From Tautonia plasticadhaerens (GTDB taxonomy: Bacteria > Planctomycetota > Planctomycetia > Isosphaerales > Isosphaeraceae): a stretch of 64,000 nt of DNA. How positions within the stretch are numbered: the stretch's first letter is position 1; each line of letters opens with the position of its first letter. Made by a program: the position numbers and the translations under genes. The notes under the pieces were generated by a model, which saw only the letters and a program-made list of their open reading frames with translations, was not told the origin of the DNA and did not search any database. The DNA lies in NCBI RefSeq assembly GCF_007752535.1, contig NZ_CP036431.1, positions 1 through 64,000 on the forward strand, written 5' to 3'. This document shows, one piece after another, positions 43,863-52,839 of the stretch.

Positions 43863-45971
43863 ATGACTCGGGCGGGGGACCTCGGAGCCTTGAAAATGCG
43901 ATCGATCGGTCCACGACGGATCGTGGCATCGACGATCGCCCTCATCCTGGCGTCGACCGTCTTCTGCGTCGCCGCCCGCCTACCGATCATCGTCGCGTCG
44001 ACCGCCTGGATATCGTTCGGGTCGATGGCCGTCGCTGGCTACCTCATCATGCGGGCCATCGTCCCGAACATGGCCGGGTCCGGCGAGGGGATCGCGATCG
44101 GGGCGGTCGTTGGCCTGCTATCCCTGCGCGTGGTGCTCGCGTGCCAGGGATTCCTGGTCGGCCTGTCGGGGCCCCTGAGCCTCGTGGCGCACCTGGAGAT
44201 CCTCGCCGTCGCGGTCGTCCTCGATCGACGATTCGGCCGGATGCCCGGGGTGACGGCCGACGACGCGCGAGCATGGCGAGGCGTCCTGGAGATCGCGACC
44301 GCGACGATCCTCCTGATGGCGATCCCGTACGCACGCGTCGGGGGAATGGTCAATAATGGGTTCTCATTTGTACCTTACTTCAACAAAGATTTTTTCCAGC
44401 ATGCCGGGGTCGTGTCGGAGCTGACGAGGTCATTGCCTCCATCCAACCCGTTCTTCGCGGGCGAACGGCTACATTACTATTGGTTATCGCATCTATGGCC
44501 GGCGTCCCTGGCGTGCCTGACTGGGGGGACGGCCCGCGACGCCCTCGTCTCGGTGGTCCCGCCCAACGCCTTCCTGTTCGTCTGCTGCTTGACGGCCCTC
44601 ATACGGCGCTTCGTCCCCGTGAGCGGGGGGGCGAGGCTGGCGGTCGGCATCGCACTGTTCGCGCCGAGTTATATATCATTGGTGTATTTGACGAAACTCA
44701 TGGCGCCGGCGGTGTTCAGGCTACTCCCCAACGCGTCGTCCCTGGAATACTCCGGCATCTCCCATTCCTGGTTCCGGGACCTGTTGTACGAGCCCCATGC
44801 GGTCACGGCGATGACCATGGTGGTCGCCGCGATGATGATCGATCACGCGGATTGTGGTCGGACGTCCACAAGGGTGGCGCTGCTGACCGGGGCCTTGCTG
44901 GGCCTGACGGCCTTGACGGATTCGTTCATCGGCCTGATCGGCGCGGGCTGGTTCGCCTGCTCGCGGCTCCGGCTCCTCATCTCCGATCATTCGAGGGTCG
45001 CGTGGGCCTCGACGACCGCAGGCCTCCTGGCGTGGGCTGCTCCAATCGCGGCCGGGATGGCAGCGGGGATCCTGCCGGTCGGCGGTCGGAGCCCGATGAC
45101 GATCGCCCCCCACTTGCTGCTGAAGTATGCTCCGGCCTACTTGCTGGTCGAGCTGGGCCCACTGCTGATCTTCGGGGCTGTGGGTACGGTCGTCCTCGTG
45201 AGGCGACTCGGCCCGGGGAGGGTTGCCCCGCTCGCGTGGCTCGGCCTCGTCTCCATCGTCTTCATGTTCTTCGCGAGCGCCCGGATGGACCCCGACATCG
45301 CATTGAGGAAGGGGCTGAAGACCCTGCAGATTCCCCTGGTGGTGGCCGCGGGGGCCTCGTGTGCCGCGTTCCTCGAAACGGGGCGATCGGCCCGACTGAG
45401 GGGCGCGGGCGTGCTCGCGATCTCCCTTGGAGCGCTCACGATCGCGACCGACATGCATCATTACCTGGATCTCTCGAGCAGGAGGGTCCCCAGCCCCACG
45501 GTGGTCGGCTTCGAAGAAATGCGGATGTACGACTGGATAAGGAAGCACACGGGACGTTCGGATGTCTTCCAGCTCGTGGACGTCGTCAGGCCCGGCCGCT
45601 CCTTCCAGTCGACGCAGGACCTCCAGTTGCCGGCCTTGGCGGAGCGCCGCACCCTGTTCTGCAACTTCGAGCAGCCTTACATCTTTCATGTCACCTCCTC
45701 AGCCATCGAGCGTCGGAGGCACTCGCTCGAGAGCGTGTTCACGGCCGACGGGCCCGATTCCCTGGAACGGGCCCTCCGGGATCTGCCGCCGCATTTCCTC
45801 ATCGTTGATGAGGGGGGGCCCGGCCCTGTCGAGGCCATGAGGCTACTGGCCGAGGACGGTGGCCTCAGGGAGCGGTTCCGGGTCGGATCCTATGCCCTCT
45901 ACGAGGTGAGCCTCGGCCGATTGGCTGGTGCCTCGCCACCGGTCGCGGCCGATGGCCTCGTCGATCGATGA
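43863..45971 (+). CDS. polytopic membrane protein, probable GT-C glycosyltransferase
   Basis: 702 residues from ATG 43863. About ten or more membrane helices. The first large loop holds FNKDFFQHAGVVSELTRSLPPSNPFFAGERLHYYWLSHL, which resembles the catalytic loop of the DUF2298/GT39-like membrane glycosyltransferases (P-P-x-N-P-x-x-A-G-x-x-x-x-Y-Y). The C-terminal soluble part contains MYDWIRKHTGRSDVFQLVD. It would transfer sugars from polyprenyl-phosphate donors on the periplasmic side. Overlaps the next gene by ATGA. Confidence 0.7.
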   Translation: MTRAGDLGALKMRSIGPRRIVASTIALILASTVFCVAARLPIIVASTAWISFGSMAVAGYLIMRAIVPNMAGSGEGIAIGAVVGLLSLRVVLACQGFLVGLSGPLSLVAHLEILAVAVVLDRRFGRMPGVTADDARAWRGVLEIATATILLMAIPYARVGGMVNNGFSFVPYFNKDFFQHAGVVSELTRSLPPSNPFFAGERLHYYWLSHLWPASLACLTGGTARDALVSVVPPNAFLFVCCLTALIRRFVPVSGGARLAVGIALFAPSYISLVYLTKLMAPAVFRLLPNASSLEYSGISHSWFRDLLYEPHAVTAMTMVVAAMMIDHADCGRTSTRVALLTGALLGLTALTDSFIGLIGAGWFACSRLRLLISDHSRVAWASTTAGLLAWAAPIAAGMAAGILPVGGRSPMTIAPHLLLKYAPAYLLVELGPLLIFGAVGTVVLVRRLGPGRVAPLAWLGLVSIVFMFFASARMDPDIALRKGLKTLQIPLVVAAGASCAAFLETGRSARLRGAGVLAISLGALTIATDMHHYLDLSSRRVPSPTVVGFEEMRMYDWIRKHTGRSDVFQLVDVVRPGRSFQSTQDLQLPALAERRTLFCNFEQPYIFHVTSSAIERRRHSLESVFTADGPDSLERALRDLPPHFLIVDEGGPGPVEAMRLLAEDGGLRERFRVGSYALYEVSLGRLAGASPPVAADGLVDR

Positions 45972-47248
45972 AGAGCCTCATACTGGTCGTCGCGCTCACG
46001 TACGGCGGGGCGCTGGTCTCCCTCTTCCGCCCATATTATGGACTCCTAGTATATATATCGTTTTCAATTATCAAGCCGAACGACCTCTGGCCCTGGTCGG
46101 TCTCAGGGGGGAACTACAGCCGGATCGTCGGGGTGGCCCTGCTCGCGGGCTGGGCCCTTGCCGGCTTCGGCGACTGGCGTCTGGGGCGTGCGAGGCGTGC
46201 GATCGGCTCGCTCGTGGCCTACACGGTCTGGGCCGCCGTCGGGATCTTTTATTCCGAGGACACGGGCCTCGCGACGGCCTACGTCGAGGAGCTCGCGAAG
46301 ATCGTCCTGCCCATCCTCGCCGGCATCACGCTCATCGACTCGGTCGCCAAGCTCAAGCAACTCGCATGGGTCATCCTGCTCAGCGTTGGGTACATCGCCC
46401 TCGAATTCAACCTGAGTTATTACAACGGCTACAATCGCATCAGGTACGGGACATTCGGGGGTTTCGACAACAACGGGATCGCCATCATGCTGAACACGTG
46501 CGTCTGGCTCGCAATCCTGCTGGGCTTCGACGCGAAGGGATGGTGGCAAAGGCTCCTGTGCCTGGGTTCGGCGTTGCTGATCATCAACGGCGTGCTGATG
46601 TCCAACTCGCGGGGCGGGATGCTCACACTCCTGGTCAGCAGCATGATTGCCGTCCCCCTGATCCCCAAGCGGGCCTCACATTATCTCCTTTTCGCACTAA
46701 TCTTCGTCCTCGGGATCCGGATGGCCGGGCCGGAGGCCCGCGAGCGTTTCATGACGATTTTCGCGGAGGCCGATGATCGCGATGCCTCCCTCGAAGGTCG
46801 CTCGCGTTTGCTGTCGTACGCGATCGATTCGATCAGGAAGCGTCCTGTTCTCGGCGTCGGGCCGAATCAATGGACGATCGTTGTGAAACGGGACTACCCG
46901 ATCAAGGAGGGCCATGCAACCGAGGTCCACAATACCTGGGCGCAGATCACAGCCGAACTCGGCCTCGTGGGGCTGTTCCTGATCCTCTCCTACTACGGAT
47001 CCTGCGCGTGCCGCCTGATCCCCATCGCCTTGGATCGCAGGGCGGACGTGGATCCCGACCTGAATTCACTCGCCCGGGCCGTCGTCGCCTCGATCGCCGG
47101 CTCTGTCCTGGCTTGCTCGTTTGTGACCGTAGAAGCCCTGGAACCGCCCTACTACATCGCACTCATAGGTTGCCTTGTTGTTAAAATGTATAATTGTGAA
47201 AGTTCGCGTATTAATTTGCATCAGCGAACCGGGAGGTATCTCTCATGA
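45968..47248 (+). CDS. Wzy/O-antigen ligase family membrane protein
   Basis: 426 residues with ~11 helices. The Wzy_C signature is visible: LMSNSRGGMLTLLVSSMIAVPL, then the large loop RSRLLSYAIDSIRKRPVLGVGPNQWTIVV ... HATEVHNTWAQITAELGLVGLFLILSYYG with the conserved His. Such proteins polymerise repeat units or ligate them to a carrier in the periplasm. The last ~20 codons are AT-rich and overlap the next gene by 4 bp. Confidence 0.85.
   Translation: MKSLILVVALTYGGALVSLFRPYYGLLVYISFSIIKPNDLWPWSVSGGNYSRIVGVALLAGWALAGFGDWRLGRARRAIGSLVAYTVWAAVGIFYSEDTGLATAYVEELAKIVLPILAGITLIDSVAKLKQLAWVILLSVGYIALEFNLSYYNGYNRIRYGTFGGFDNNGIAIMLNTCVWLAILLGFDAKGWWQRLLCLGSALLIINGVLMSNSRGGMLTLLVSSMIAVPLIPKRASHYLLFALIFVLGIRMAGPEARERFMTIFAEADDRDASLEGRSRLLSYAIDSIRKRPVLGVGPNQWTIVVKRDYPIKEGHATEVHNTWAQITAELGLVGLFLILSYYGSCACRLIPIALDRRADVDPDLNSLARAVVASIAGSVLACSFVTVEALEPPYYIALIGCLVVKMYNCESSRINLHQRTGRYLS
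47189..47194 (+). promoter_or_regulatory. candidate internal -10 box
   Basis: TATAAT in an AT-rich patch at the end of the Wzy-like gene, 51 bp before the oxidoreductase start at 47245. The -35 is weak. It could drive a sub-operon of nucleotide-sugar genes. Confidence 0.3.
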
Positions 47249-48402
47249 GCGTCCTGAAAGTAGGCGTCGTCGGCTGCGGATATTGGGGGCCCAACCTCAT
47301 CAGGAACATCTCGGCATCGCCTCTCTCCGAGGTCGTCGCCGTATGCGACGCCGATCCGTCGAGGTTGGAGCGGATTGGCAAGGCGTACAGCCAGCTGAAA
47401 CTGTGCGATTCGCTGGACCGCATGCTGGAGGTCCCGCTCGATGCCGTAGCGATCGCCACGCCCGTCTCGACCCACCACGCCCTGGCCTCGAGATGCCTGG
47501 AGGCGGGGCTGCACGTGCTCGTCGAGAAGCCGCTGGCCGCCAGCGCCGCCGAGGCGTGGGATCTGGTCGAGCTGGCCGAGCGGAAGGACCGGGTCCTGAT
47601 GGTCGACCACACCTACCTCTTCCACGGAGCCGTTCGGAAGATCAAGGAGGTCGTCGAGTCGGGCGAGCTGGGCGAGCTCTACTACGTCGACAGTATTCGG
47701 ATCAACCTCGGGCTGTTCCAGCACGACATCAACGTGATCTGGGACCTGGCGCCGCACGACCTGTCGATCGTCGAGTACGTGCTCGGCCGGGAGGCCCGGA
47801 GCATCTCGGCCTGGGGCTGCGCCCACGCCGACCGGGAGATCGAGGATATCGCCTACGTCAACGTAGACTACGACGACCGGATGCTGGCGAACTTCCACGT
47901 CAACTGGCTCTCACCGGTGAAGATCCGGCAGATGATCTTCGCCGGGTCACGCAAGAGCCTCGTCTTCAACGAGCTCAACGCGACCGAGCCGATCAAGGTC
48001 TACGACCGCGGCGTCGACTTCGGCGCCGAGCCCGACGAGCGCCGACGGATGCTGGTCAACTACCGATCCGGCGATGTCTGGAGTCCCTACATCGAGCCGA
48101 CCGAGGCGCTGAGGGGCGTGGTGACCCACTTCGCCGAGTGCATCCGGGACGACCGGACGCCCCTGAGCGACGGCCGACTGGGCCTGCGGGTCGTCCGGCT
48201 GCTGGAGTCGGCGACCCGGAGCATCCGCGCCCAGGGGGGCCGGATCGTCCTGTCCGGCGGCAGCGACGGGATCCAAGCGGGATCGAACGGAGCCCAAGCC
48301 CATGGCGGCACCGCGGCACGAGCGGAGCGACCCGGAGAACGGGATCAGGATCGCCCCCGACGTCCGTCTCGGAAGCAACGTGACCATTCATTGCTTCGTT
48401 AA
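47245..48402 (+). CDS. Gfo/Idh/MocA oxidoreductase (WlbA-like UDP-GlcNAcA 3-dehydrogenase)
   Basis: 385 residues. LKVGVVGCGYWGPNLIRNI is the NAD Rossmann motif, VAIATPVSTHHALASRCLEAGLHVLVEKPLA the EKP motif, and INVIWDLAPHDLSIVEYVLG the D-x-x-x-H catalytic pair. The closest recognised type is WlbA/WbpB, which oxidises C3 of UDP-N-acetylglucosaminuronic acid. The gene order A-B-C with the next two genes supports that. The last ~25 residues (ARAERPGERDQDRPRRPSRKQRDHSLLR) are read over the start of the next gene (101-bp overlap) and look non-conserved, so the true stop may have been lost by an indel. Confidence 0.85.
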   Translation: MSVLKVGVVGCGYWGPNLIRNISASPLSEVVAVCDADPSRLERIGKAYSQLKLCDSLDRMLEVPLDAVAIATPVSTHHALASRCLEAGLHVLVEKPLAASAAEAWDLVELAERKDRVLMVDHTYLFHGAVRKIKEVVESGELGELYYVDSIRINLGLFQHDINVIWDLAPHDLSIVEYVLGREARSISAWGCAHADREIEDIAYVNVDYDDRMLANFHVNWLSPVKIRQMIFAGSRKSLVFNELNATEPIKVYDRGVDFGAEPDERRRMLVNYRSGDVWSPYIEPTEALRGVVTHFAECIRDDRTPLSDGRLGLRVVRLLESATRSIRAQGGRIVLSGGSDGIQAGSNGAQAHGGTAARAERPGERDQDRPRRPSRKQRDHSLLR

Positions 48403-48817
48403 CCTCTACGGATGTCGGATCGGCGACGGGACCCGGATCGGCAGCTTCGTCGAGGTCCAGAAGAACGTCGAAATCGGGAAACTGTGCAAGATCCAGAGTC
48501 ATACCTTCATCTGCGAGGGCGTGACGATCGAGGATGAGGCGTTCGTCGGCCACGGGGTCATGTTCATCAACGACCTCGACCCCCGGGCCGCGGGCGACGG
48601 AGGGGCCCTGACCGACGCGGACTGGCAGGTGGTCCCCACCCGGGTGTGCCTGGGGGCCTCGATCGGCAGCGGGGCGGTGATCCTGGGTGGGGTGACGATC
48701 GGGGCCGGGGCCCTGGTCGGGGCCGGGGCGGTCGTCACCCGAGACGTCGCCCCCGGCTCGGTCGTCGCGGGCGTCCCCGCGCAATTGCTCCGTCGACGAG
48801 AGGGACGAGGAGACTGA
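48302..48817 (+). CDS. left-handed beta-helix N-acetyltransferase (WlbB/WbpD-like)
   Basis: 171 residues of hexapeptide repeats: IAPDVRLGSNVTIHCFVNLYGCRIGDGTRIGSFVEVQKNVEIGKLCKIQSHTFICEGVTIEDEAFVGHGVMFINDLDPRA, then IGSGAVILGGVTIGAGALVGAGAVVTRDVAPGSVVAGVPAQLLR. The N-D-x-x-P loop after HGVMF is typical of WlbB/WbpD, which acetylates the C3 amine of UDP-GlcNAc3NA. Starts inside the upstream gene and overlaps the next start (TGATG). Confidence 0.87.
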   Translation: MAAPRHERSDPENGIRIAPDVRLGSNVTIHCFVNLYGCRIGDGTRIGSFVEVQKNVEIGKLCKIQSHTFICEGVTIEDEAFVGHGVMFINDLDPRAAGDGGALTDADWQVVPTRVCLGASIGSGAVILGGVTIGAGALVGAGAVVTRDVAPGSVVAGVPAQLLRRREGRGD

Positions 48818-50004
48818 TGGCGACGTCCACCGATCAGCAATCAGGCCGGGCGGGTGCGTTGGCCCCGCGGCTGCCAGTGCCCTTCTTCGACCTGAAGGCG
48901 CAATTCGACGGGATCCGCGAGGATCTCCTCGACGCCCTGGCCGGGGTCGCCGAGAGCACCCAATACGCCCTCGGGCCGGAGGTCGAGGCCTTCGAGGCGG
49001 CCTTCGCCGACTTCGTCGGTGCCCGGCATTGCGTCGGGGTGAACTCGGGGACGTCGGCCCTGCATCTGGCATTGATATGCGCCGGGGTCGGGCCGGGCGA
49101 CGAGGTCATCACCGTCCCCATGACGTTCATCGCCACCACCTGGGCGATCAGCTATGCCGGGGCGAACCCGGTCTTCGCCGACGTTGACCCGGTCTCCTAT
49201 ACGATGGATCCGAGGCAGGTCGAGCGGCTGATCACGAGGCGGACCAAGGCGATCCTGCCGGTGCACCTCTACGGGCAGCCGGCGGACCTTGGGCCGCTGC
49301 TGGAGATCGGCAGTCGCCACGGCATCCCGGTCATCGAGGACGCGGCCCAGGCCCACGGCGCCGGCTACGAGGGTCGGGGCGCGGGCACCCTGGGCCTCTG
49401 CGGCTGCTTCAGCTTCTACCCGGGCAAGAACCTGGGGGCCCTCGGCGAGGCCGGCGCCGTCGTCACCGACGACACCCGGGTCGCCGATCGGCTGCGTGCC
49501 CTCCGGGACCATGCCCAGAGCAAGCGATACCATCACGACGAGCTCGGCTTCAACTACCGGATGGACGCGATCCAGGGCGCGGCCCTGGCCGTCAAGCTCC
49601 GCCGCCTGGACTCCTGGACCGAGGCGAGGAGGCGACTGGCGTCCCGGTACCTCCAGGCGCTCGGCGACCTCCCGATGCAGCCGCCGGCCGAGGCGACGGG
49701 GCGTCGGCACGTCTGGCACCTGTTCGTCGCCCTCCACCCCAAGCGGGACCTCATCCGCCAGAAGCTGGAGGAGCGGGGCGTCCAGACTGCCCTGCACTAC
49801 CCAATCCCCGTCCACCTCCAGAAGGCCTACGCCCACCTCGGTCACCGGCCGGGCGACTTCCCGGTCTCCGAGCAAATCGGCCGAGAGTGCCTGTCGTTGC
49901 CGCTGTTCCCCGAGATGACTGCCGAGCAGCAGGACGCGGTGATCGCCGCGGTCCGCGAGGTCGTCCCCGAGATCTCCCGAGCACGAGATACCATCGATGA
50001 GTGA
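48817..50004 (+). CDS. DegT/DnrJ/EryC1 aminotransferase (WlbC/WbpE-like)
   Basis: 395 residues from ATG 48817. PVPFFDLKAQFDGIREDLLDAL, GVNSGTSALHLALICAGVGPGDEVITVPMTFIATTWAI, PVHLYGQPADL, VIEDAAQAHGAGYEGR and the PLP-lysine motif CFSFYPGKNLGALGEAGAV. It would add the 3-amino group to the keto-sugar made by the WlbA-like enzyme, using glutamate and pyridoxal phosphate. Translationally coupled on both sides (TGATG upstream, 8-bp overlap downstream). Confidence 0.9.
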   Translation: MATSTDQQSGRAGALAPRLPVPFFDLKAQFDGIREDLLDALAGVAESTQYALGPEVEAFEAAFADFVGARHCVGVNSGTSALHLALICAGVGPGDEVITVPMTFIATTWAISYAGANPVFADVDPVSYTMDPRQVERLITRRTKAILPVHLYGQPADLGPLLEIGSRHGIPVIEDAAQAHGAGYEGRGAGTLGLCGCFSFYPGKNLGALGEAGAVVTDDTRVADRLRALRDHAQSKRYHHDELGFNYRMDAIQGAALAVKLRRLDSWTEARRRLASRYLQALGDLPMQPPAEATGRRHVWHLFVALHPKRDLIRQKLEERGVQTALHYPIPVHLQKAYAHLGHRPGDFPVSEQIGRECLSLPLFPEMTAEQQDAVIAAVREVVPEISRARDTIDE

Positions 50005-50995
50005 TCCGCTGAGGGGTGCCACGATCCTGGTCACCGGCGGGGCCGGCCTGATCGGCTCGCATATCGTCGACCTGCTGGTCGACCGCCAGGCCGGGGAGAT
50101 CCGGGTGCTGGACAACCTCGTCCGTGGCCGAATGGCGAACCTCGACGACGCCATGTCCCGCGGCCCGGTCCGATTCATCGAGGGGGACGTCCGCGACCCC
50201 GAGGCGGTTGGCCTCGCCGTCGAGGGCTGCGACTACGTCTTCCACCAGGCGGCGATCCGCATCACCCTCTGCGCCGAGCGGCCTCGGGAGTGCGTCGACG
50301 TGCTGGTGACGGGCACCCTGAACGTCTTCGAGGCGGCGGTCGCCACGGGGGTCAAAAAGGTCGTCTACGCCTCCTCGGCCTCGGTCTACGGGGCCGCCGA
50401 CGAGTTCCCGACCTCGGAGCGGCAGCACCCCTATAACAACCGGACCCTCTACGGGGCCGCCAAGCTGATGAACGAGGGGATCGCCCGGAGCTACCGAGAC
50501 CTCCACGGGCTCCCGAGCGTCGGCCTGCGCTACTTCAACGTCTACGGGCCCCGGATGGACGTGACCGGGGCCTACACCGAGGTCTTCATCCGCTGGCTCG
50601 ACTGCATCGACGCCGGCACCCCGCCCCAGATCCACGGCGACGGGTCTGCCTCGATGGACTTCATCTACGCCGGCGACATCGCCCGGGCGAACCTCCTCGC
50701 GATGGAGTCGGACCGCGAGGACGACGTCTTCAACGTGGCGAGCGGGACGGAGACGAGCCTGCTCGGGCTCTGGCGGGCGATGCAGGGGGTGACGGGTACC
50801 CAACACCTCGAGCCGGAGTTCCACCCTCCCCGGAAGGTGAACCCGGTGCCGAGGCGGTTGGCGGACGTCCGCCATGCCCGGGAGGGGCTGGGGTTCGAGG
50901 CCGAGGTCACCTTGGGGGAGGGGCTCCAGCGGCTCATCGCCTGGAGGCGAGAGGCGCTCGCGGCGATGGGGAGCGGGGAGGTCGCCGCCCGATGA
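49997..50995 (+). CDS. NAD-dependent epimerase/dehydratase (nucleotide sugar)
   Basis: 332 residues. ILVTGGAGLIGSHIVDLLV (NAD motif), YASSASVYG, LYGAAKLMNEGIARSY (Tyr-x-x-x-Lys) and LRYFNVYGPRMDVTGAY. Extended SDR of the UDP-sugar 4-epimerase/GDP-sugar type. Distinct from the epimerase at 1428, though of the same superfamily. Flanked by two aminotransferase genes with overlapping ends, so it likely prepares the substrate of the aminotransferase at 50992. Confidence 0.9.
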   Translation: MSDPLRGATILVTGGAGLIGSHIVDLLVDRQAGEIRVLDNLVRGRMANLDDAMSRGPVRFIEGDVRDPEAVGLAVEGCDYVFHQAAIRITLCAERPRECVDVLVTGTLNVFEAAVATGVKKVVYASSASVYGAADEFPTSERQHPYNNRTLYGAAKLMNEGIARSYRDLHGLPSVGLRYFNVYGPRMDVTGAYTEVFIRWLDCIDAGTPPQIHGDGSASMDFIYAGDIARANLLAMESDREDDVFNVASGTETSLLGLWRAMQGVTGTQHLEPEFHPPRKVNPVPRRLADVRHAREGLGFEAEVTLGEGLQRLIAWRREALAAMGSGEVAAR

Positions 50996-52158
50996 GCACC
51001 TGCACCCGCAAGATCCCGATCGCCCGTCCCTCGCTCGGCGAGGAGGAGGCTGAGGCCGCCCGGCGTGCCATCCTCTCGGGGTGGATCACCCAGGGGCCGG
51101 AGGTCGCGGCGTTCGAGGAGGAGTTCGCCTCCTACGTCGGGGCCCCCCATGCCTGCGCCGTCTCCAGCTGCACCACGGCGCTGCACCTGGCGCTCCATGC
51201 TCTGGGCGTCGGCCCCGGCGACGAGGTCGTCACGGTCAGCCACTCGTTCATCGCGACCGCTAACGCGGTCCGGTACTGTGGGGCGGTGCCCGTCTTCGTG
51301 GACATCGACCCCCGGACGTACAACATGGATCCGGGGCTGGTCGAGGGGGCGATCACGCCCCGGACCCGGGCGATCATTCCCGTGCATCAGATGGGCATAC
51401 CCTGCGACATGCCCGCCATCCTCGAGATCGCCTCCCGACGCGGCCTGCCAGTCGTCGAGGACGCCGCCTGTGCCATCGGCAGCGAGATGCTCATCGATGA
51501 CCGTTGGGAGCGAATCGGCCGGCCCCACGGGACGATCTCCTGCTTCTCCTTCCACCCCCGCAAGATCCTGACCACCGGCGACGGCGGGATGCTCACGACC
51601 GCCGATCCCGAGCTGGACCGCCGCTTCCGCCTGCTCCGCCAGCACGGAATGAGCGTGCCGGACACCGTCCGCCACTCGGCCTCGACGGTGATTTTTGAGG
51701 AATACCCGGTCGTCGGCTTCAACTACCGGATGACGGATATCCAGGCGGCGATCGGCCGAGTGCAGCTCGAGAAACTGCCCGCGATGCTCGCGCGTCGTCG
51801 CGATCTCGCCGACCGATACACCGGGATCCTCTTGGGGATCGACGGGCTCGAGCCCCTTGCCTTGCCGGCCTGGGCCCGGACGAACTTCCAGTCAAACCCT
51901 GTACGGGTTACCCCGAGGTTCCCGCTTACGCGAGATGCCGTGATACAGGCGCTCCTCGACCGTGGCGTCAGCACCCGGCGCGGTATTATGAACGCCCACC
52001 AGGAGCCCTCCTATACTGGTACAGGGCTCTGGTCATTACCTCACTCCGAGCACGCCCGCGATCAGGTCCTCCTCCTGCCGCTCTACGACACGATGGACCC
52101 CGACGATCAGGCCTACATCCTCGACCAGCTCCGCGAGCTGGCGGGCCGGGAGAGTTGA
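50992..52158 (+). CDS. DegT/DnrJ/EryC1 sugar aminotransferase
   Basis: 388 residues. RPSLGEEEAEAARRAILSGWITQGPEVAAFEEEFASYVG, SSCTTALHLALHALGVGPGDEVVTVSHSFIATANAVRYCGAVPVFVDIDP, VVEDAACAIGSE and SCFSFHPRKILTTGDGGML with the PLP lysine. It pairs with the acetyltransferase at 52168 as in PglE/PglD or PseC/PseH-type amino-sugar routes. Overlaps the epimerase gene by 4 bp (ATGA). Confidence 0.9.
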   Translation: MSTCTRKIPIARPSLGEEEAEAARRAILSGWITQGPEVAAFEEEFASYVGAPHACAVSSCTTALHLALHALGVGPGDEVVTVSHSFIATANAVRYCGAVPVFVDIDPRTYNMDPGLVEGAITPRTRAIIPVHQMGIPCDMPAILEIASRRGLPVVEDAACAIGSEMLIDDRWERIGRPHGTISCFSFHPRKILTTGDGGMLTTADPELDRRFRLLRQHGMSVPDTVRHSASTVIFEEYPVVGFNYRMTDIQAAIGRVQLEKLPAMLARRRDLADRYTGILLGIDGLEPLALPAWARTNFQSNPVRVTPRFPLTRDAVIQALLDRGVSTRRGIMNAHQEPSYTGTGLWSLPHSEHARDQVLLLPLYDTMDPDDQAYILDQLRELAGRES

Positions 52159-52167
52159 GGGATCCCC

Positions 52168-52818
52168 GTGGCGAGACCCCTGATCATCCTCGGCACCGGT
52201 GGAGGCGTCCACGACGTGCTCGACGCCGTCCAGGCGCTCAACGCGGTCCGCCCGACGTTCGAGCCAATCGGTTTCCTCGACGACGTCCGACCGTCCGGGA
52301 CCGAGCACCTCGGCCTTTCGGTCCTCGGTCCGCTGACCGACGCCGCCCGCTTCTCCGAGGCCCTGCTGATCAACGCCATCGGAAGCGACCAGAGCTACGC
52401 ACGCCGCCCGGCGATCGTGGCCAGCACCGGACTGCCCCCCGACCGGTTCGCGACGATTGTCCACCCCGGCGCGTCCGTCTCGTCTCACGCCCGGCTGGGC
52501 TGCGGCGTGCTGATCGCCTTCGGTGCATCGGTCGGCGGTGGGGCGACCGTCGGCGACCACGCGACGCTCTGCCCGCTAGCGATCGTCGGCCACGACGCCA
52601 CGATCGGTCCCCACGCCCTGCTCGCCCCGGGCGCGATAGTGAGCGGCCACGCGCGGCTGGGTGAGGCCTGCTACGTGGGCGCCGGCGCAACCGTTCGCCA
52701 ATTGCTCATTATCGGCGCCGCCGCCTTGGTCGGCATGGGTGCCGTTGTCACCCGCGACGTTGCCGAGAGAGCGGTCGTCTGGGGCAGTCCGGCCCGACGG
52801 CGTGAGGCGGCCCGCTGA
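52168..52818 (+). CDS. PglD/NeuD-like sugar acetyltransferase
   Basis: 216 residues from GTG 52168. PLIILGTGGGVHDVLDAVQAL and FEPIGFLDD form the N-terminal Rossmann-like nucleotide-sugar part. The C-terminal hexapeptide helix runs VHPGASVSSHARLGCGVLIAFGASVGGGATVGDHATLCPLAIVGHDATIG to VVTRDVAERAVVWGSPARR. Family members acetylate amino groups of UDP-sugars, consistent with the aminotransferase directly upstream. Confidence 0.88.
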   Translation: MARPLIILGTGGGVHDVLDAVQALNAVRPTFEPIGFLDDVRPSGTEHLGLSVLGPLTDAARFSEALLINAIGSDQSYARRPAIVASTGLPPDRFATIVHPGASVSSHARLGCGVLIAFGASVGGGATVGDHATLCPLAIVGHDATIGPHALLAPGAIVSGHARLGEACYVGAGATVRQLLIIGAAALVGMGAVVTRDVAERAVVWGSPARRREAAR

Positions 52819-52839
52819 GAGAAGCTGAAGGAATCCGAG

